A stretch of DNA of 33,130 nucleotides, from the NCBI GenBank assembly GCA_021851715.1, contig JAJZCR010000040.1, forward strand, positions 1 through 33,130, read 5' to 3'. The notes below the pieces were generated by a model. That model searched no databases. It worked only from the letters and a program-made list of their open reading frames with translations, and was not told the DNA's origin. How positions within the stretch are numbered: position 1 is the stretch's first letter; each line of letters begins with the position of its first letter. This DNA comes from Planctomycetota bacterium. GTDB lineage: Bacteria; Planctomycetota; Phycisphaerae; WQYP01. The translations under genes and the position numbers were made by a program. Below are positions 17,033 to 25,135 of the stretch, piece by piece.

Positions 17033-19902
17033 TACACTACTTTCCATTGAATAGTAAACAGTGGCATCATACTGGTTTTCTGGCTCATGCGGCGGTGCAG
17101 GGCGTCAATGAGTTTATCTCGCTTTGTCGCAATCTGGTCCTCCACGTCAAAAATTTCCTGCCGCTGCGTCCGCTGCCGCCTTTCCAGTTCCTGAATGGTT
17201 TGCTGGAGATTATTCTGCTCATCAAGCGTGGTGGCCAGGCGGGATTTTCGCCGAACCGCTTTAATCTGGGCTTTAATGTCCGCCAGTTCTTTTTCGGCGA
17301 CAAAAACCATGTCCTCCGCCCAGTTTTCCAGCCGCTCTCGCTCCTCACCGAACAATTTGCTGTTGGCCTCCAGGGAGGCTCCAATGGTGGCATCGGCGTG
17401 ACGGATGGCTTCATTTTCCAGCCGTTCCCGCACCGGTGCGGGCGGGTCCTCCGCTGGAACCACGATGCCATCGCATTGGAACAATCTTTCGCAGGTTTCC
17501 TGATCCAGCGACCGGCCTGAGTCGGTAACGGCGGAAAACAGCAGATATTCCTCGCGGTCAAACGAATCGACCTTCAGATGTTGCAATGTCAGCCAGCCGT
17601 ACTGCCCCTTGATTGAATCCACCATGGAAAGCTTGGTTCCGTGTCCGGTCAGGTTAAAAACCACGCTAGCCGTAGGCGTGGGACGGCTTTTGCCGGTATC
17701 GATGACCCATTCCCCCAGCGGATGGGATAGTCGATAAAGGAAATCGCCGGGGATATTTTCCTGCGTTTTAGAAATCAGGTGATAGCGGCCCGGCTTGAGG
17801 CTATCCTGGGGTGGACGTTGCAATGTGAATGCCAGGGCCGCGTCCTCAAAATTTGCGCGGTCAGCAAGGATGAACCGCGTCAACGTCCAGAACAGGCGGC
17901 TGATGCGGTCCAGATTGGCTTGGGCATCACTAAGCCGCATTTTAAGCCGGGCGTGGACATCTTCATCAAATTGCTCCATGAGCACCCGGCGCGTATCGGT
18001 TAAGCGGGATTTGATGGACTCTTCCATTTCCTGCTGGAGCTTTTGGAACGCTGCCGCAATTTGTTCCGGCGTGCGGCACTCCTGGTGGATCGCCAGAATT
18101 CGCCGCTCGAAATCAACTCCGGATTCGATGGTTCCCAATACCTCATCCGAGGCACCAAAAATACCACTGAATAGATTGAATTTTTCAGCCAGAAGTTCCT
18201 GAACCCGGCGGTCGGCTTCGTTGCGTTCGTTGAGAAAGTTAACAACCACCACATCGTGTTCCTGCCCATATCGGTGGCAGCGGCCAATACGTTGCTCAAT
18301 ACGCTGTGGATTCCATGGCAAATCGTAATTTACCACCAGAGAACAGAATTGCAGGTTCACACCCTCCGCCGCCGCTTCGGTGGCCAGCATCACGGTGGCG
18401 TGATCGCGGAAATACTCAATCAACGCGGTGCGGCTGTCGATGGTGCGCGAGCCGGTGGCACGCCCGGAATCGGTATTGTCCTTGAGCCAGCGGTCAATAA
18501 TCTCCCCGGATTCTGAACCAGCGTTGGTACCGTTGAACAGGACAATCTGCCCGGCATAACCATTGACTTCAAGGAATTTTTTGAGATATTCCTGCGTGCG
18601 GCGGGACTCTGTAAAAACAAGGGCCTTGCGTTTGGCCCCCATTTTGGCCATCTCCGCCAATCCGGTGTTCAGCGCCACAAGGAGTGCCTTGCTTTTGGTA
18701 TCTACGCCGATACTTCTGGCCCAGTTCGCGTAACGAGCCAGTTCGTTGATCTCATCTTCAAGGACCTTGCGATCCGGCTTGCTTTCCGAAGGTTCGGCGT
18801 CCCTGTTCTCGGCACCGGTATCATCAAGGATTTCATCGAGCAGGTCTTCCTCCATCTCCTCATCGGCGACGATATCCGAAGGCAGATCGTCCGGTATCGG
18901 TACCCCCTTCATCAGTTGCTCCAGCCGGTTTCGCATGGTATCCAGCGTATTGGCCACCGCAAAGGAGGATGACGCCAGCAACTTGCGAAGAATCAGTGTC
19001 GTCAGGTGCCGTTGCCGCTTGGGAAACGCAAAGGTGTTTTCCCGCATGAGGTATTCCGAGACCGCTTCGTAAAGCTTCTGTTCTTCGTCCGTAGGGCTGA
19101 ATTTGAAAGTCAGAGGCCGTCGGGCGGTGTATTTAATGTATTCCACAACCTGCCGCCGCAGTGTACGCTGGCAAAAATGTTCGATCCGATCCTGCAGGGC
19201 CTTCATATCTCCCGTGGAATTTGTGTACTGGGAACGGAAGGAATTAACGTCGCCGAAGACCGTCTCATCAAGAATGGTGGAGAGGCCATAAAGTTCCAGC
19301 AGCGAATTTTGCAATGGCGTGGCGGTCAGAAGAAGTTTCTTGCGGTCTTGAACCGCCCATTTGATCGCCTGCCCTATTTTGTTTTTTGGCTGATAAGCAT
19401 TGCGCAGCTTGTGGGCCTCATCAATGACCACCAGATCAAAAGGCACGGATCGGATGTCCGCCTGCATTTTGCTGGCGAAGTTCATGGAAGTTATGACCAC
19501 TTTGTCACTTGCAAATGGATGGGCATTGCCAGCGGCTTGTTCTTGGCGGTACGTTTTGGCATCTAAGATAACGGTGGGCAGATTAAATTTTTCCTGCAAT
19601 TCCAGTCCCCATTGTTTGCGGATGCTCGCGGGGCAAATGACCAGCAATCGCCGTTTTCGTTCGGCCCAACATTGGCATAGCACCAATCCGGCCTCAATGG
19701 TTTTTCCCAAGCCCACTTCATCCGCCAGCAATACACCCTTGGACAGTGGGCTACGCAGGGCGAATGCGGCAGCGTCAATCTGATGGGGATTGAGATCAAC
19801 ACTGGCATCGAATAATGCCATGGAAAGCCGGTCCACACCCAGCGGCTGCCGCCGTCGCGTAAGCTCGTGTGCAAAGTAGCGTGCATGGTATGGGGTGGTC
19901 AT
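17032..19902 (-). CDS. SNF2-family helicase/translocase, first gene of restriction-like operon
   Basis: 956 aa. Seen: LADEVGLGKTIEAGLV (Walker A, about 60), VVIDEAHKLRN (about 160), LLTATPLQNS, and motif VI IEQRIGRCHRYGQ (about 538), the HepA/SNF2 signature, followed by a long C-terminal region ending in a coiled coil (about 860-940). Related helicases (DrmD) head class 1 DISARM operons beside an adenine methylase, but no drmA, drmB or drmC is seen here. A helicase-methylase-ATPase set recalls the HMA type described by PADLOC. The ATG at 19902 has only a weak GGAA-type site. The 41-bp repeat ends 14 nt upstream and may carry the promoter. Confidence 0.92.
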   Translation of the reverse strand: MTTPYHARYFAHELTRRRQPLGVDRLSMALFDASVDLNPHQIDAAAFALRSPLSKGVLLADEVGLGKTIEAGLVLCQCWAERKRRLLVICPASIRKQWGLELQEKFNLPTVILDAKTYRQEQAAGNAHPFASDKVVITSMNFASKMQADIRSVPFDLVVIDEAHKLRNAYQPKNKIGQAIKWAVQDRKKLLLTATPLQNSLLELYGLSTILDETVFGDVNSFRSQYTNSTGDMKALQDRIEHFCQRTLRRQVVEYIKYTARRPLTFKFSPTDEEQKLYEAVSEYLMRENTFAFPKRQRHLTTLILRKLLASSSFAVANTLDTMRNRLEQLMKGVPIPDDLPSDIVADEEMEEDLLDEILDDTGAENRDAEPSESKPDRKVLEDEINELARYANWARSIGVDTKSKALLVALNTGLAEMAKMGAKRKALVFTESRRTQEYLKKFLEVNGYAGQIVLFNGTNAGSESGEIIDRWLKDNTDSGRATGSRTIDSRTALIEYFRDHATVMLATEAAAEGVNLQFCSLVVNYDLPWNPQRIEQRIGRCHRYGQEHDVVVVNFLNERNEADRRVQELLAEKFNLFSGIFGASDEVLGTIESGVDFERRILAIHQECRTPEQIAAAFQKLQQEMEESIKSRLTDTRRVLMEQFDEDVHARLKMRLSDAQANLDRISRLFWTLTRFILADRANFEDAALAFTLQRPPQDSLKPGRYHLISKTQENIPGDFLYRLSHPLGEWVIDTGKSRPTPTASVVFNLTGHGTKLSMVDSIKGQYGWLTLQHLKVDSFDREEYLLFSAVTDSGRSLDQETCERLFQCDGIVVPAEDPPAPVRERLENEAIRHADATIGASLEANSKLFGEERERLENWAEDMVFVAEKELADIKAQIKAVRRKSRLATTLDEQNNLQQTIQELERRQRTQRQEIFDVEDQIATKRDKLIDALHRRMSQKTSMMPLFTIQWKVV

Positions 19903-19915
19903 GAAAGTTCCGCTT

Positions 19916-19956
19916 TTCCCAATTTCACCGACGCCCGAAAGGATACCGCAAGAATG
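19916..19956. repeat. Copy 1 of 41-bp direct repeat, upstream of SNF2 helicase
   Basis: This 41-nt stretch recurs at 22833-22873 in the same orientation with one mismatch, and weaker similarity goes on for about 15 nt. Both copies lie directly upstream of a minus-strand gene. Read on that strand it holds TATCCT, a possible -10, followed by GAAATTGGGAA close to the start codon. It may be a duplicated promoter/leader or a recombination scar. The rest of the 239-nt gap (to 20141) shows only a short hairpin. Confidence 0.65.
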
Positions 19957-20108
19957 ACGCGGCGGCTAATGGGGGAACCAACTCCGGGTTCTGGGATGGG
20001 CCCAAACCATCGGGGACCGACGTGTGCCGCTTGCGGTAATGCGCCGGCGGGGTAGATCAGTCGGTAGGTTGTCGCACAGACCCGGGGGCGGCACAACGTG
20101 GAAATGGA

Positions 20109-20124
20109 CGAAAACTAATTTTCG
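20109..20124. terminator. Short hairpin after the KAP-type gene
   Basis: CGAAAA (20109-20114), 4-nt loop CTAA, TTTTCG (20119-20124): a 6-bp A/T-rich stem 18 nt beyond the stop codon of the KAP-type gene. It could weakly end that transcript before the helicase operon begins. No separate T-run follows, so confidence is low. Confidence 0.3.
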
Positions 20125-20141
20125 CCGAGCTGCAAGCGGAC

Positions 20142-22295
20142 TCAAGAATTGATAAACAACTTCCAGTTATTCTGCGCACCGTTTCCGATGATGCCGCCAG
20201 GCCTTACATTGTGGCCCTGAACAAAATCCTGTACGGCGAGCACGTTCCATACGGAACTCGACAGGCCCAGCCAAAGTGGCAAATTCCTCAACTGCGTGGC
20301 AACCTCACCGTGCAACATGCTAAAACCTTCGGGCCCACCCGGCCTTTGTTCCGCAAGATTACGGTGAAAACTTGTATACAAAGTTTGATTACCCGCGCCC
20401 CGGAGGAAGTTTGGCCACCGATCGGGCAGACATGCGCGCAGGAGGCACGCCGTCAGCACGCTGTCAAAATCGATACCGTTTTCGGTCCACCGCTTCTGCC
20501 AATCGCTACTGTCTTGGCTACGGTCTTGCTGGAGAACAGCAACGATATTCATCCAGCGCCGATGCGCTTCACGCAAAGCATTTCGCAGTGTGCGTGGTGT
20601 GATGTGCTGCGCCAGTCCGCTATCTGAGTAGTCCGCAAGAAATGCACTGAACAGGCTCTGCCGCTGTTGTGTGTCAATTCCGCACAGGGGAACCGCCATG
20701 GTAAGGTCCTGAAGGTCCGGCCACACTTGCCGGACCATCCAGGTTCGGAATACCTTTAATACAGGTTCCACCTCCGCGTATCGAAGGTACTCGTCAAGCA
20801 GACAATCATATTGACAGAGCCTGGACACAGGCAGGTGCCCCATGCTTTCCGCCCATTTTGATCGCCCCCGATAAATAATCCCGCCGACCTCCCCACGGAG
20901 GCGAGCCATCTCTGCTGCGGTCAACGGTGGGGCGTTCTCTGTTTTAATAACGCCGTCCCGGCACGCCTTTAACCATCGCTCGTTGTAGCTGTTCCAATTA
21001 TCGGCGTTATCGTTCCCTCCTTCCGGGATAACGGAGTGGAATTCATCGGGCGATGGTTCTGACCAAACCGGCGTCGACGTACATATTACATACCCGAATC
21101 CCGGAAGACCCTTAAGGCGATCCAGGAATCCCTGCATGATTTCGCAGTGGTCGGCGCGGCGAGCGGCGGTTGTAATGCGATCATCGTCTTCAACACACAA
21201 AATGATGCGCAGATTGGCCCTGACAAGTAATTCCGATAGAGCCGGAAGCCAGTGGTCCAGAGAAGGGGCCGAAAACCCGCCGAGAATGTCAGGGATAGCG
21301 GAAGCACCAAAAAACGCCCGGACAATCCCATTTGATATGCCCGCAATCGGAAGGATGTCGATACGGTCACGGATTATTTCGAGGAGTTCATCGATTGCAC
21401 CCCGCAGTGCGGCCCTGGGGTTCGAGTAATCCCAAAGGGAAAGAAAACAAAACCGCAGCACGACCTGCGGCGCAGATATCAGCTTGGCCTTCGAGGTTTG
21501 CTCAAACTCGGCAGCGAGGCGCAGTAAAGACGACTTCCCTGATCCGCGCGGCCCCAGCACATTGACGGTACCGGCATTCGAAACAGGCGATACCGGGCAT
21601 AGCAGTTCCAGCAACCTCACCGCCTTCTGCTTCACGTCAAACAAGTCGTCGGTACTGCGGCCAATTGGATTTTCTGGTACCGCAATCCAACGGAAAAGCC
21701 GTTGCTCGCGTTCGGGGTCGTTAATGGGTGCGCCCCAAGGCGTTGGGCCGTTGTTGATAGGCGGGATGCGATCAGGCTCTTTGGCCGCAGCCGCAGACTC
21801 GGACCGCGTCTTGGATGCGGATGCTGCCGTATCTCCAACAGCAGCCTGAAGCTCGGTGCGCAGGCGGCTGGTAGTCTGGCAGGCCAGCACGCGGGGCAGA
21901 AGCAATGTGTACCCTATCAGCGCCAGCGCGGCGGCCACGAAAGCGGTTGATATATCGGATGAAGAGCCGATGTGATGGAAATAAAGCGCGGTAAATAATG
22001 CAACTGTTCCGGACGCGAGCATCACCCAGATTACTGGCGGAGGTAGGCCGCGACGGAGGAAAATTGAACCCGCCATCGGCAGGCGTGCCAAATGACACCC
22101 CCAGACCAGAATCGCGATGGCCAGAAGAATCGGCAGCACCAACCATGCACCAATGGTTGCTCCGCTGGATAAAGAGAACCATTCGGACAACGTGCATGAC
22201 ACGAGCATTGTGCTCACGGCGAGCGCCCAGTATGGAAGAACTGTATCACCGACGCAACTGAACAACCTCTTTTTCAATCGGTCAAGTTGAGCCAC
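20142..22295 (-). CDS. Membrane-anchored KAP-type P-loop NTPase
   Basis: 717 aa from GTG 22295, with CGGAG 8 nt upstream. Seen: four hydrophobic segments in the first 140 residues (about 20-40, 47-67, 88-108, 118-136), an Ala/Ser-rich linker (about 150-180), Walker A LGPRGSGKSSLLRL (about 246), and RIILCVEDDDRI as Walker B (about 362) with an acidic run. Membrane segments plus this Walker B are typical of KAP NTPases, a family often found in plasmid and defence loci (for example QatA). No Qat partners are adjacent; the neighbours are a BrxA-like gene and the SNF2 operon. Specific function unknown; I infer a membrane-linked defence or stress role. Confidence 0.7.
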   Translation of the reverse strand: MAQLDRLKKRLFSCVGDTVLPYWALAVSTMLVSCTLSEWFSLSSGATIGAWLVLPILLAIAILVWGCHLARLPMAGSIFLRRGLPPPVIWVMLASGTVALFTALYFHHIGSSSDISTAFVAAALALIGYTLLLPRVLACQTTSRLRTELQAAVGDTAASASKTRSESAAAAKEPDRIPPINNGPTPWGAPINDPEREQRLFRWIAVPENPIGRSTDDLFDVKQKAVRLLELLCPVSPVSNAGTVNVLGPRGSGKSSLLRLAAEFEQTSKAKLISAPQVVLRFCFLSLWDYSNPRAALRGAIDELLEIIRDRIDILPIAGISNGIVRAFFGASAIPDILGGFSAPSLDHWLPALSELLVRANLRIILCVEDDDRITTAARRADHCEIMQGFLDRLKGLPGFGYVICTSTPVWSEPSPDEFHSVIPEGGNDNADNWNSYNERWLKACRDGVIKTENAPPLTAAEMARLRGEVGGIIYRGRSKWAESMGHLPVSRLCQYDCLLDEYLRYAEVEPVLKVFRTWMVRQVWPDLQDLTMAVPLCGIDTQQRQSLFSAFLADYSDSGLAQHITPRTLRNALREAHRRWMNIVAVLQQDRSQDSSDWQKRWTENGIDFDSVLTACLLRACLPDRWPNFLRGAGNQTLYTSFHRNLAEQRPGGPEGFSMLHGEVATQLRNLPLWLGLSSSVWNVLAVQDFVQGHNVRPGGIIGNGAQNNWKLFINS

Positions 22296-22365
22296 AGTAT
22301 ATCTCCGTGTAGTCGTTCTGCATTGGTGGATACCGCCGACTATGCTACGCTGCGCCCGTTGGTGG

Positions 22366-22395
22366 TATCGTACCGTTCATGTATCGTACCGTTCA
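22366..22395. repeat. Tandem 16-nt repeat at the 3' end of the brxA-like gene
   Basis: TATCGTACCGTTCA occurs at 22366-22379 and again at 22382-22395 (period 16). The second copy encodes the last residues of the BrxA-like protein, and the first follows its stop. A short duplication exactly where the protein loses its usual C-terminus suggests the end of this gene was formed by a rearrangement. Confidence 0.6.
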
Positions 22396-22832
22396 ATTAC
22401 GAAAACGTAATAATAACGAAACTGTTCACGCACGACCAGATCAAGAAAATCGCCGAGCAACGGGCTGTGCTTAATGGCGGCGGCCAGAATAGCCTGGGTA
22501 GCGACCGGGCCGGAGCCATCCCGCACCAGTCGCCACAGATCAGGTTTCATAAGCTCCAGCCGCTGCCGCACCAGCCGTCCGATGCGGACGGCAGAAACGG
22601 TATTGCGGGCCTGCAGGACATTTTGCTCCACCATGGCGTGGTGCCAGTCATCCCCGCTGACACCCTTCAGAAGCAGACCGGCCACGATCCGGCTTTCCGG
22701 CACCTTCAGCGATCCCGCACAGATATTGGCGGAATAACGGATTGTCGTCCTGTCAGAGACCATTTCCAGTTTCAGCCCTCCACGCGGATACTGCACGATA
22801 CCAGTCTTCTCACGGCCATACAACTTCCACAA
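22377..22832 (-). CDS. brxA: Orphan BrxA-like (DUF1819) protein, shortened at C-terminus
   Basis: 151 aa from TTG 22832, or 128 aa from ATG 22763, which better matches the usual BrxA start. Seen: RYSANICAGSLKVPESR, then LLLKGVSGDDW, then EQNVLQARNTVSAVRIGRLV, and AILAAAIKHSPLLGDFLDLV, all matching BrxA, a small DNA-binding BREX protein. Family members run to about 200 aa; here the frame ends soon after LVVREQFRYYY at a short tandem repeat, so the C-terminal quarter is missing. No brxB, brxC, pglX or pglZ is present. It may be a relic of a lost BREX operon or a retained DNA-binding part reused by the neighbours. The 41-bp repeat lies directly upstream. Confidence 0.75.
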   Translation of the reverse strand: MWKLYGREKTGIVQYPRGGLKLEMVSDRTTIRYSANICAGSLKVPESRIVAGLLLKGVSGDDWHHAMVEQNVLQARNTVSAVRIGRLVRQRLELMKPDLWRLVRDGSGPVATQAILAAAIKHSPLLGDFLDLVVREQFRYYYVFVIERYDT

Positions 22833-22873
22833 TTCCCAATTTCACCGCCGCCCGAAAGGATACCGCAAGAATG
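22833..22873. repeat. Copy 2 of 41-bp direct repeat, upstream of the brxA-like gene
   Basis: Same orientation as the copy at 19916-19956, with one mismatch (A to C). Here it abuts the possible TTG start of the brxA-like gene. The two copies are 2.9 kb apart and bracket the brxA-like and KAP-type genes, so recombination between them would remove exactly those two genes. Confidence 0.65.
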
Positions 22874-22912
22874 GTTCGGCAGCTATTGACGGCTGCATCG
22901 ACCGAGATCGGA

Positions 22913-23869
22913 TTACGGTTTTGGAACGGCATCAGGTGGCTCAAGGTAGGGCAAGCAAATGCAGGCGGCTTTGTTCTGGAGATTAACGTCGCGGGTCACG
23001 AGGGCGACAGGACAGCCAGGGTTCTGCCGTGCCAGCTCGAAGCAGCCTGCGAGAATCTGGTTGTCGGCCACCTTAGAATCCGAAAACGGCCCCACCCTGT
23101 TGAAGATCGGTATAATATTGGGGGTGATGAAGGTGCTGATTGTGCTCTTCAGCGGCACGCCTCTTTGAATATCACCCCTCCGCCGGTATTCCTTAATTTG
23201 GTTGACGAGCCGCCCAGCTTTTATCTGTAGGGTCTCATTCCGGTGCTCGCTCTTGTGTCGGTCTAGTTCTTCCAATACCGGCGGCAGCACCGCCAACTGG
23301 AACTGCGGAATGTCGGCGAATGTCCAATCCTCCAAGGCCGGGTTGTAGTATAGTGCATTAGTGTCAGCAACGAGGATCGGCGATGCGACAGAATTTTTTA
23401 TATAAGAACCGAGTATCTGCTTCTGTTTATCCAGTTCCGTGCTGATGGCCTGCACCACCGCATCAACAGTTTGATAGGGCAAGTAGCCATCCTGCTGGAT
23501 GAAGTCCATAATCGTCTGGATAGATTCTTCCATATCTTGTTTTGTCGTGGCCGGATAGTCATGGATGACTGGCGTAAGGACTCCGGCGTATTCACGAAAA
23601 TCGTTGAGTGCATCACATTGTGCCATCCGCCCCTCGTCATCGAGCGGTGCCCACGATTGAAAGCCGATTGTCGCCACGGTATCTTCAAAGGCATCAGATG
23701 GAAGAAAGTGTGGCATCCGCCGCATGAACGTGTCAATGGGTGAGTTGGACGGCACCCTTTCGATGCTGCTTGGGACAACGTAGATCTTTGTGTGCTGGCT
23801 GATGAAAGTATTTATCTTCATTTTGACGGCATCGCATTTCGATATCAGCGTCGAATATAAGGACTGCAT
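22913..23869 (-). CDS. PIN-domain protein (predicted ribonuclease)
   Basis: 318 aa from ATG 23869, with GGAG 7 nt upstream. The first 160 residues are helical and not recognised. From about 164 comes a PIN-type domain: ILVADTNALYYNP (first Asp), VLPPVLEELDRHK (Glu/Asp), SKVADNQILAGCFELAR (acidic pair) and VALVTRDVNLQNKA (last Asp), the four-acid set of metal-dependent PIN nucleases, most like the PIN_4 type in PhoH2-like proteins. PIN domains cut RNA in toxins and defence. No antitoxin-sized gene is adjacent, so a classic VapBC pair is unlikely. It lies at the trbB-side end of the cargo. Confidence 0.82.
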   Translation of the reverse strand: MQSLYSTLISKCDAVKMKINTFISQHTKIYVVPSSIERVPSNSPIDTFMRRMPHFLPSDAFEDTVATIGFQSWAPLDDEGRMAQCDALNDFREYAGVLTPVIHDYPATTKQDMEESIQTIMDFIQQDGYLPYQTVDAVVQAISTELDKQKQILGSYIKNSVASPILVADTNALYYNPALEDWTFADIPQFQLAVLPPVLEELDRHKSEHRNETLQIKAGRLVNQIKEYRRRGDIQRGVPLKSTISTFITPNIIPIFNRVGPFSDSKVADNQILAGCFELARQNPGCPVALVTRDVNLQNKAACICLPYLEPPDAVPKP

Positions 23870-23958
23870 CTTTGGACTCCGTTCCTAATATCCATTGTCT
23901 CTATTATATTACCTTCCCCCATTATGTGACACCCCGCATTTGTTCTCTTCCAACGCCT

Positions 23959-24093
23959 TCACCCAACTTCCGTACCCGGCAGCGTTTCTACCCGCGAATA
24001 GAATAACACCACTGCCTCCTTGCGTTCTTCCGGTGTCAGGCCTGCGGCATCAAGCAGACGGTTCCAATTGTTCCGCAGATCACCAAAGCAGTG
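23959..24093 (-). pseudogene. In-frame open stretch after the trbB stop (gene fragment or extension)
   Basis: After the trbB TAG (24096-24094) the same frame stays open for 44 codons to a TGA at 23961-23959. The peptide looks coding: DLRNNWNRLLDAAGLTPEER, then an amphipathic helix KEAVVLFYSRVETLPG. No start codon or ribosome site serves it alone. It may be the tail of a gene whose start was lost when the cargo arrived, or a trbB extension cut off by a new stop codon. TrbB is already full length without it, so I favour a fragment. The flanking 23870-23958 shows nothing else. Confidence 0.35.
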
Positions 24094-25047
24094 CTACAGC
24101 GTCGGCTTGTGTAACATATACCTACCGGCACTGAAATCAACAACCTGCAATATCTCCGATACCACGCGCCCAGGTGCAACAGCAATTCTCTTAATGAAAA
24201 CCACCAGATTGATCGCTGACGCAATGGAACGCTGCGGAACCGTCTGGGAAACCTCCCCAATTAAATCTTCCAGCCGATACAAGGCGTCTTCGGCGCTGTT
24301 GGCGTGAATGGTGGCCACGCCGCCGGGATGGCCGGTATTCCATGCCTTGAGGAGTGCCAAGGCTTCACCACCCCGCACTTCACCCACCACAATCCGATCG
24401 GGCCGTAGGCGCAGCGTCATACGCAGCAGATCATTCATGGTTACCTTGGGTTCGGTTTGTTTGGTTAGCAGTTCCACCCGATCCGGGGCTGAGCATTGCA
24501 GTTCACGGGTATCTTCAATGAGTACCACACGCTGCATCTGGAACTCCGGTTCATGTAATATGGCGTTGACCAGGGTGGTCTTACCGGAACCGGTGCCGCC
24601 GGCGACGAGAATATTCTGGCGCTGGGCAATGGCGTGGCGTATGCTTTTTGCACCATCCGCCGCCAGCACACCGGATGCCACATAATCATCGAGTGTAAAA
24701 ATGCGTGCTGGTCTTTTGCGAATGGTAAAAGTGGGCCGGTCGACCAGCGGCGGCAATAAGCCTTGAAACCGTTCTCCCGTTGCCGGTAATACGCCGGCGA
24801 TGGCGGGTGATTCAGGATTGGCATTTTCCCCGGCATGGGCGGCCAATAGACGAATCACCGTTTCCGCGGAACTCGAATCAATAGCGCCCAGGCGCTGGCG
24901 GCCCTGGCCGATGATATCCACCCATAAACCACCATCGGGATTGGCCATGATCTCCACCACGTCGGGCCGCGCCAATGCATCAGCAATGACAGGCCCCAAG
25001 GCGTGATTTAGGCTTTCGTTGTGACGCTGCTGAACGATACTGACCAT
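24094..25047 (-). CDS. trbB: TrbB/VirB11-type conjugative transfer ATPase
   Basis: 317 aa from the second ATG (25047), preferred because AAGGAG lies 7 nt upstream; the first ATG (25053) is only 1 nt from that site. Seen: VAGGTGSGKTTLVNAIL (Walker A, about 150), IEDTRELQC (Asp box), RPDRIVVGEVRGGEALALL (Walker B) and GHPGGVATIHANSAEDALYR (His box), the full set of VirB11-type hexameric secretion ATPases. It powers pilus and DNA-transfer steps at the inner membrane. In related elements it is followed directly by trbC; here 20.6 kb of cargo follows. Size agrees with known TrbB (about 320 aa). Confidence 0.95.
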   Translation of the reverse strand: MVSIVQQRHNESLNHALGPVIADALARPDVVEIMANPDGGLWVDIIGQGRQRLGAIDSSSAETVIRLLAAHAGENANPESPAIAGVLPATGERFQGLLPPLVDRPTFTIRKRPARIFTLDDYVASGVLAADGAKSIRHAIAQRQNILVAGGTGSGKTTLVNAILHEPEFQMQRVVLIEDTRELQCSAPDRVELLTKQTEPKVTMNDLLRMTLRLRPDRIVVGEVRGGEALALLKAWNTGHPGGVATIHANSAEDALYRLEDLIGEVSQTVPQRSIASAINLVVFIKRIAVAPGRVVSEILQVVDFSAGRYMLHKPTL

Positions 25048-25135
25048 ATTCATTCTCCTTTTTGATTAAAGTACTTGGATAACATTTCCGACTGGCTGCT
25101 AAGCGTAGCAAATTCAATATTCCATCAGACTTCCG

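Noticed and set aside
8874..19902. A DISARM or BREX system
   Set aside because: SNF2 helicase plus methylase recalls DISARM, but drmA, drmB and drmC are absent; the only BREX gene is the isolated brxA-like one, with no pglZ, brxC or pglX.
22913..23869. Classic VapBC toxin-antitoxin pair
   Set aside because: The PIN protein is more than twice the usual toxin length and no small antitoxin-like gene is adjacent.
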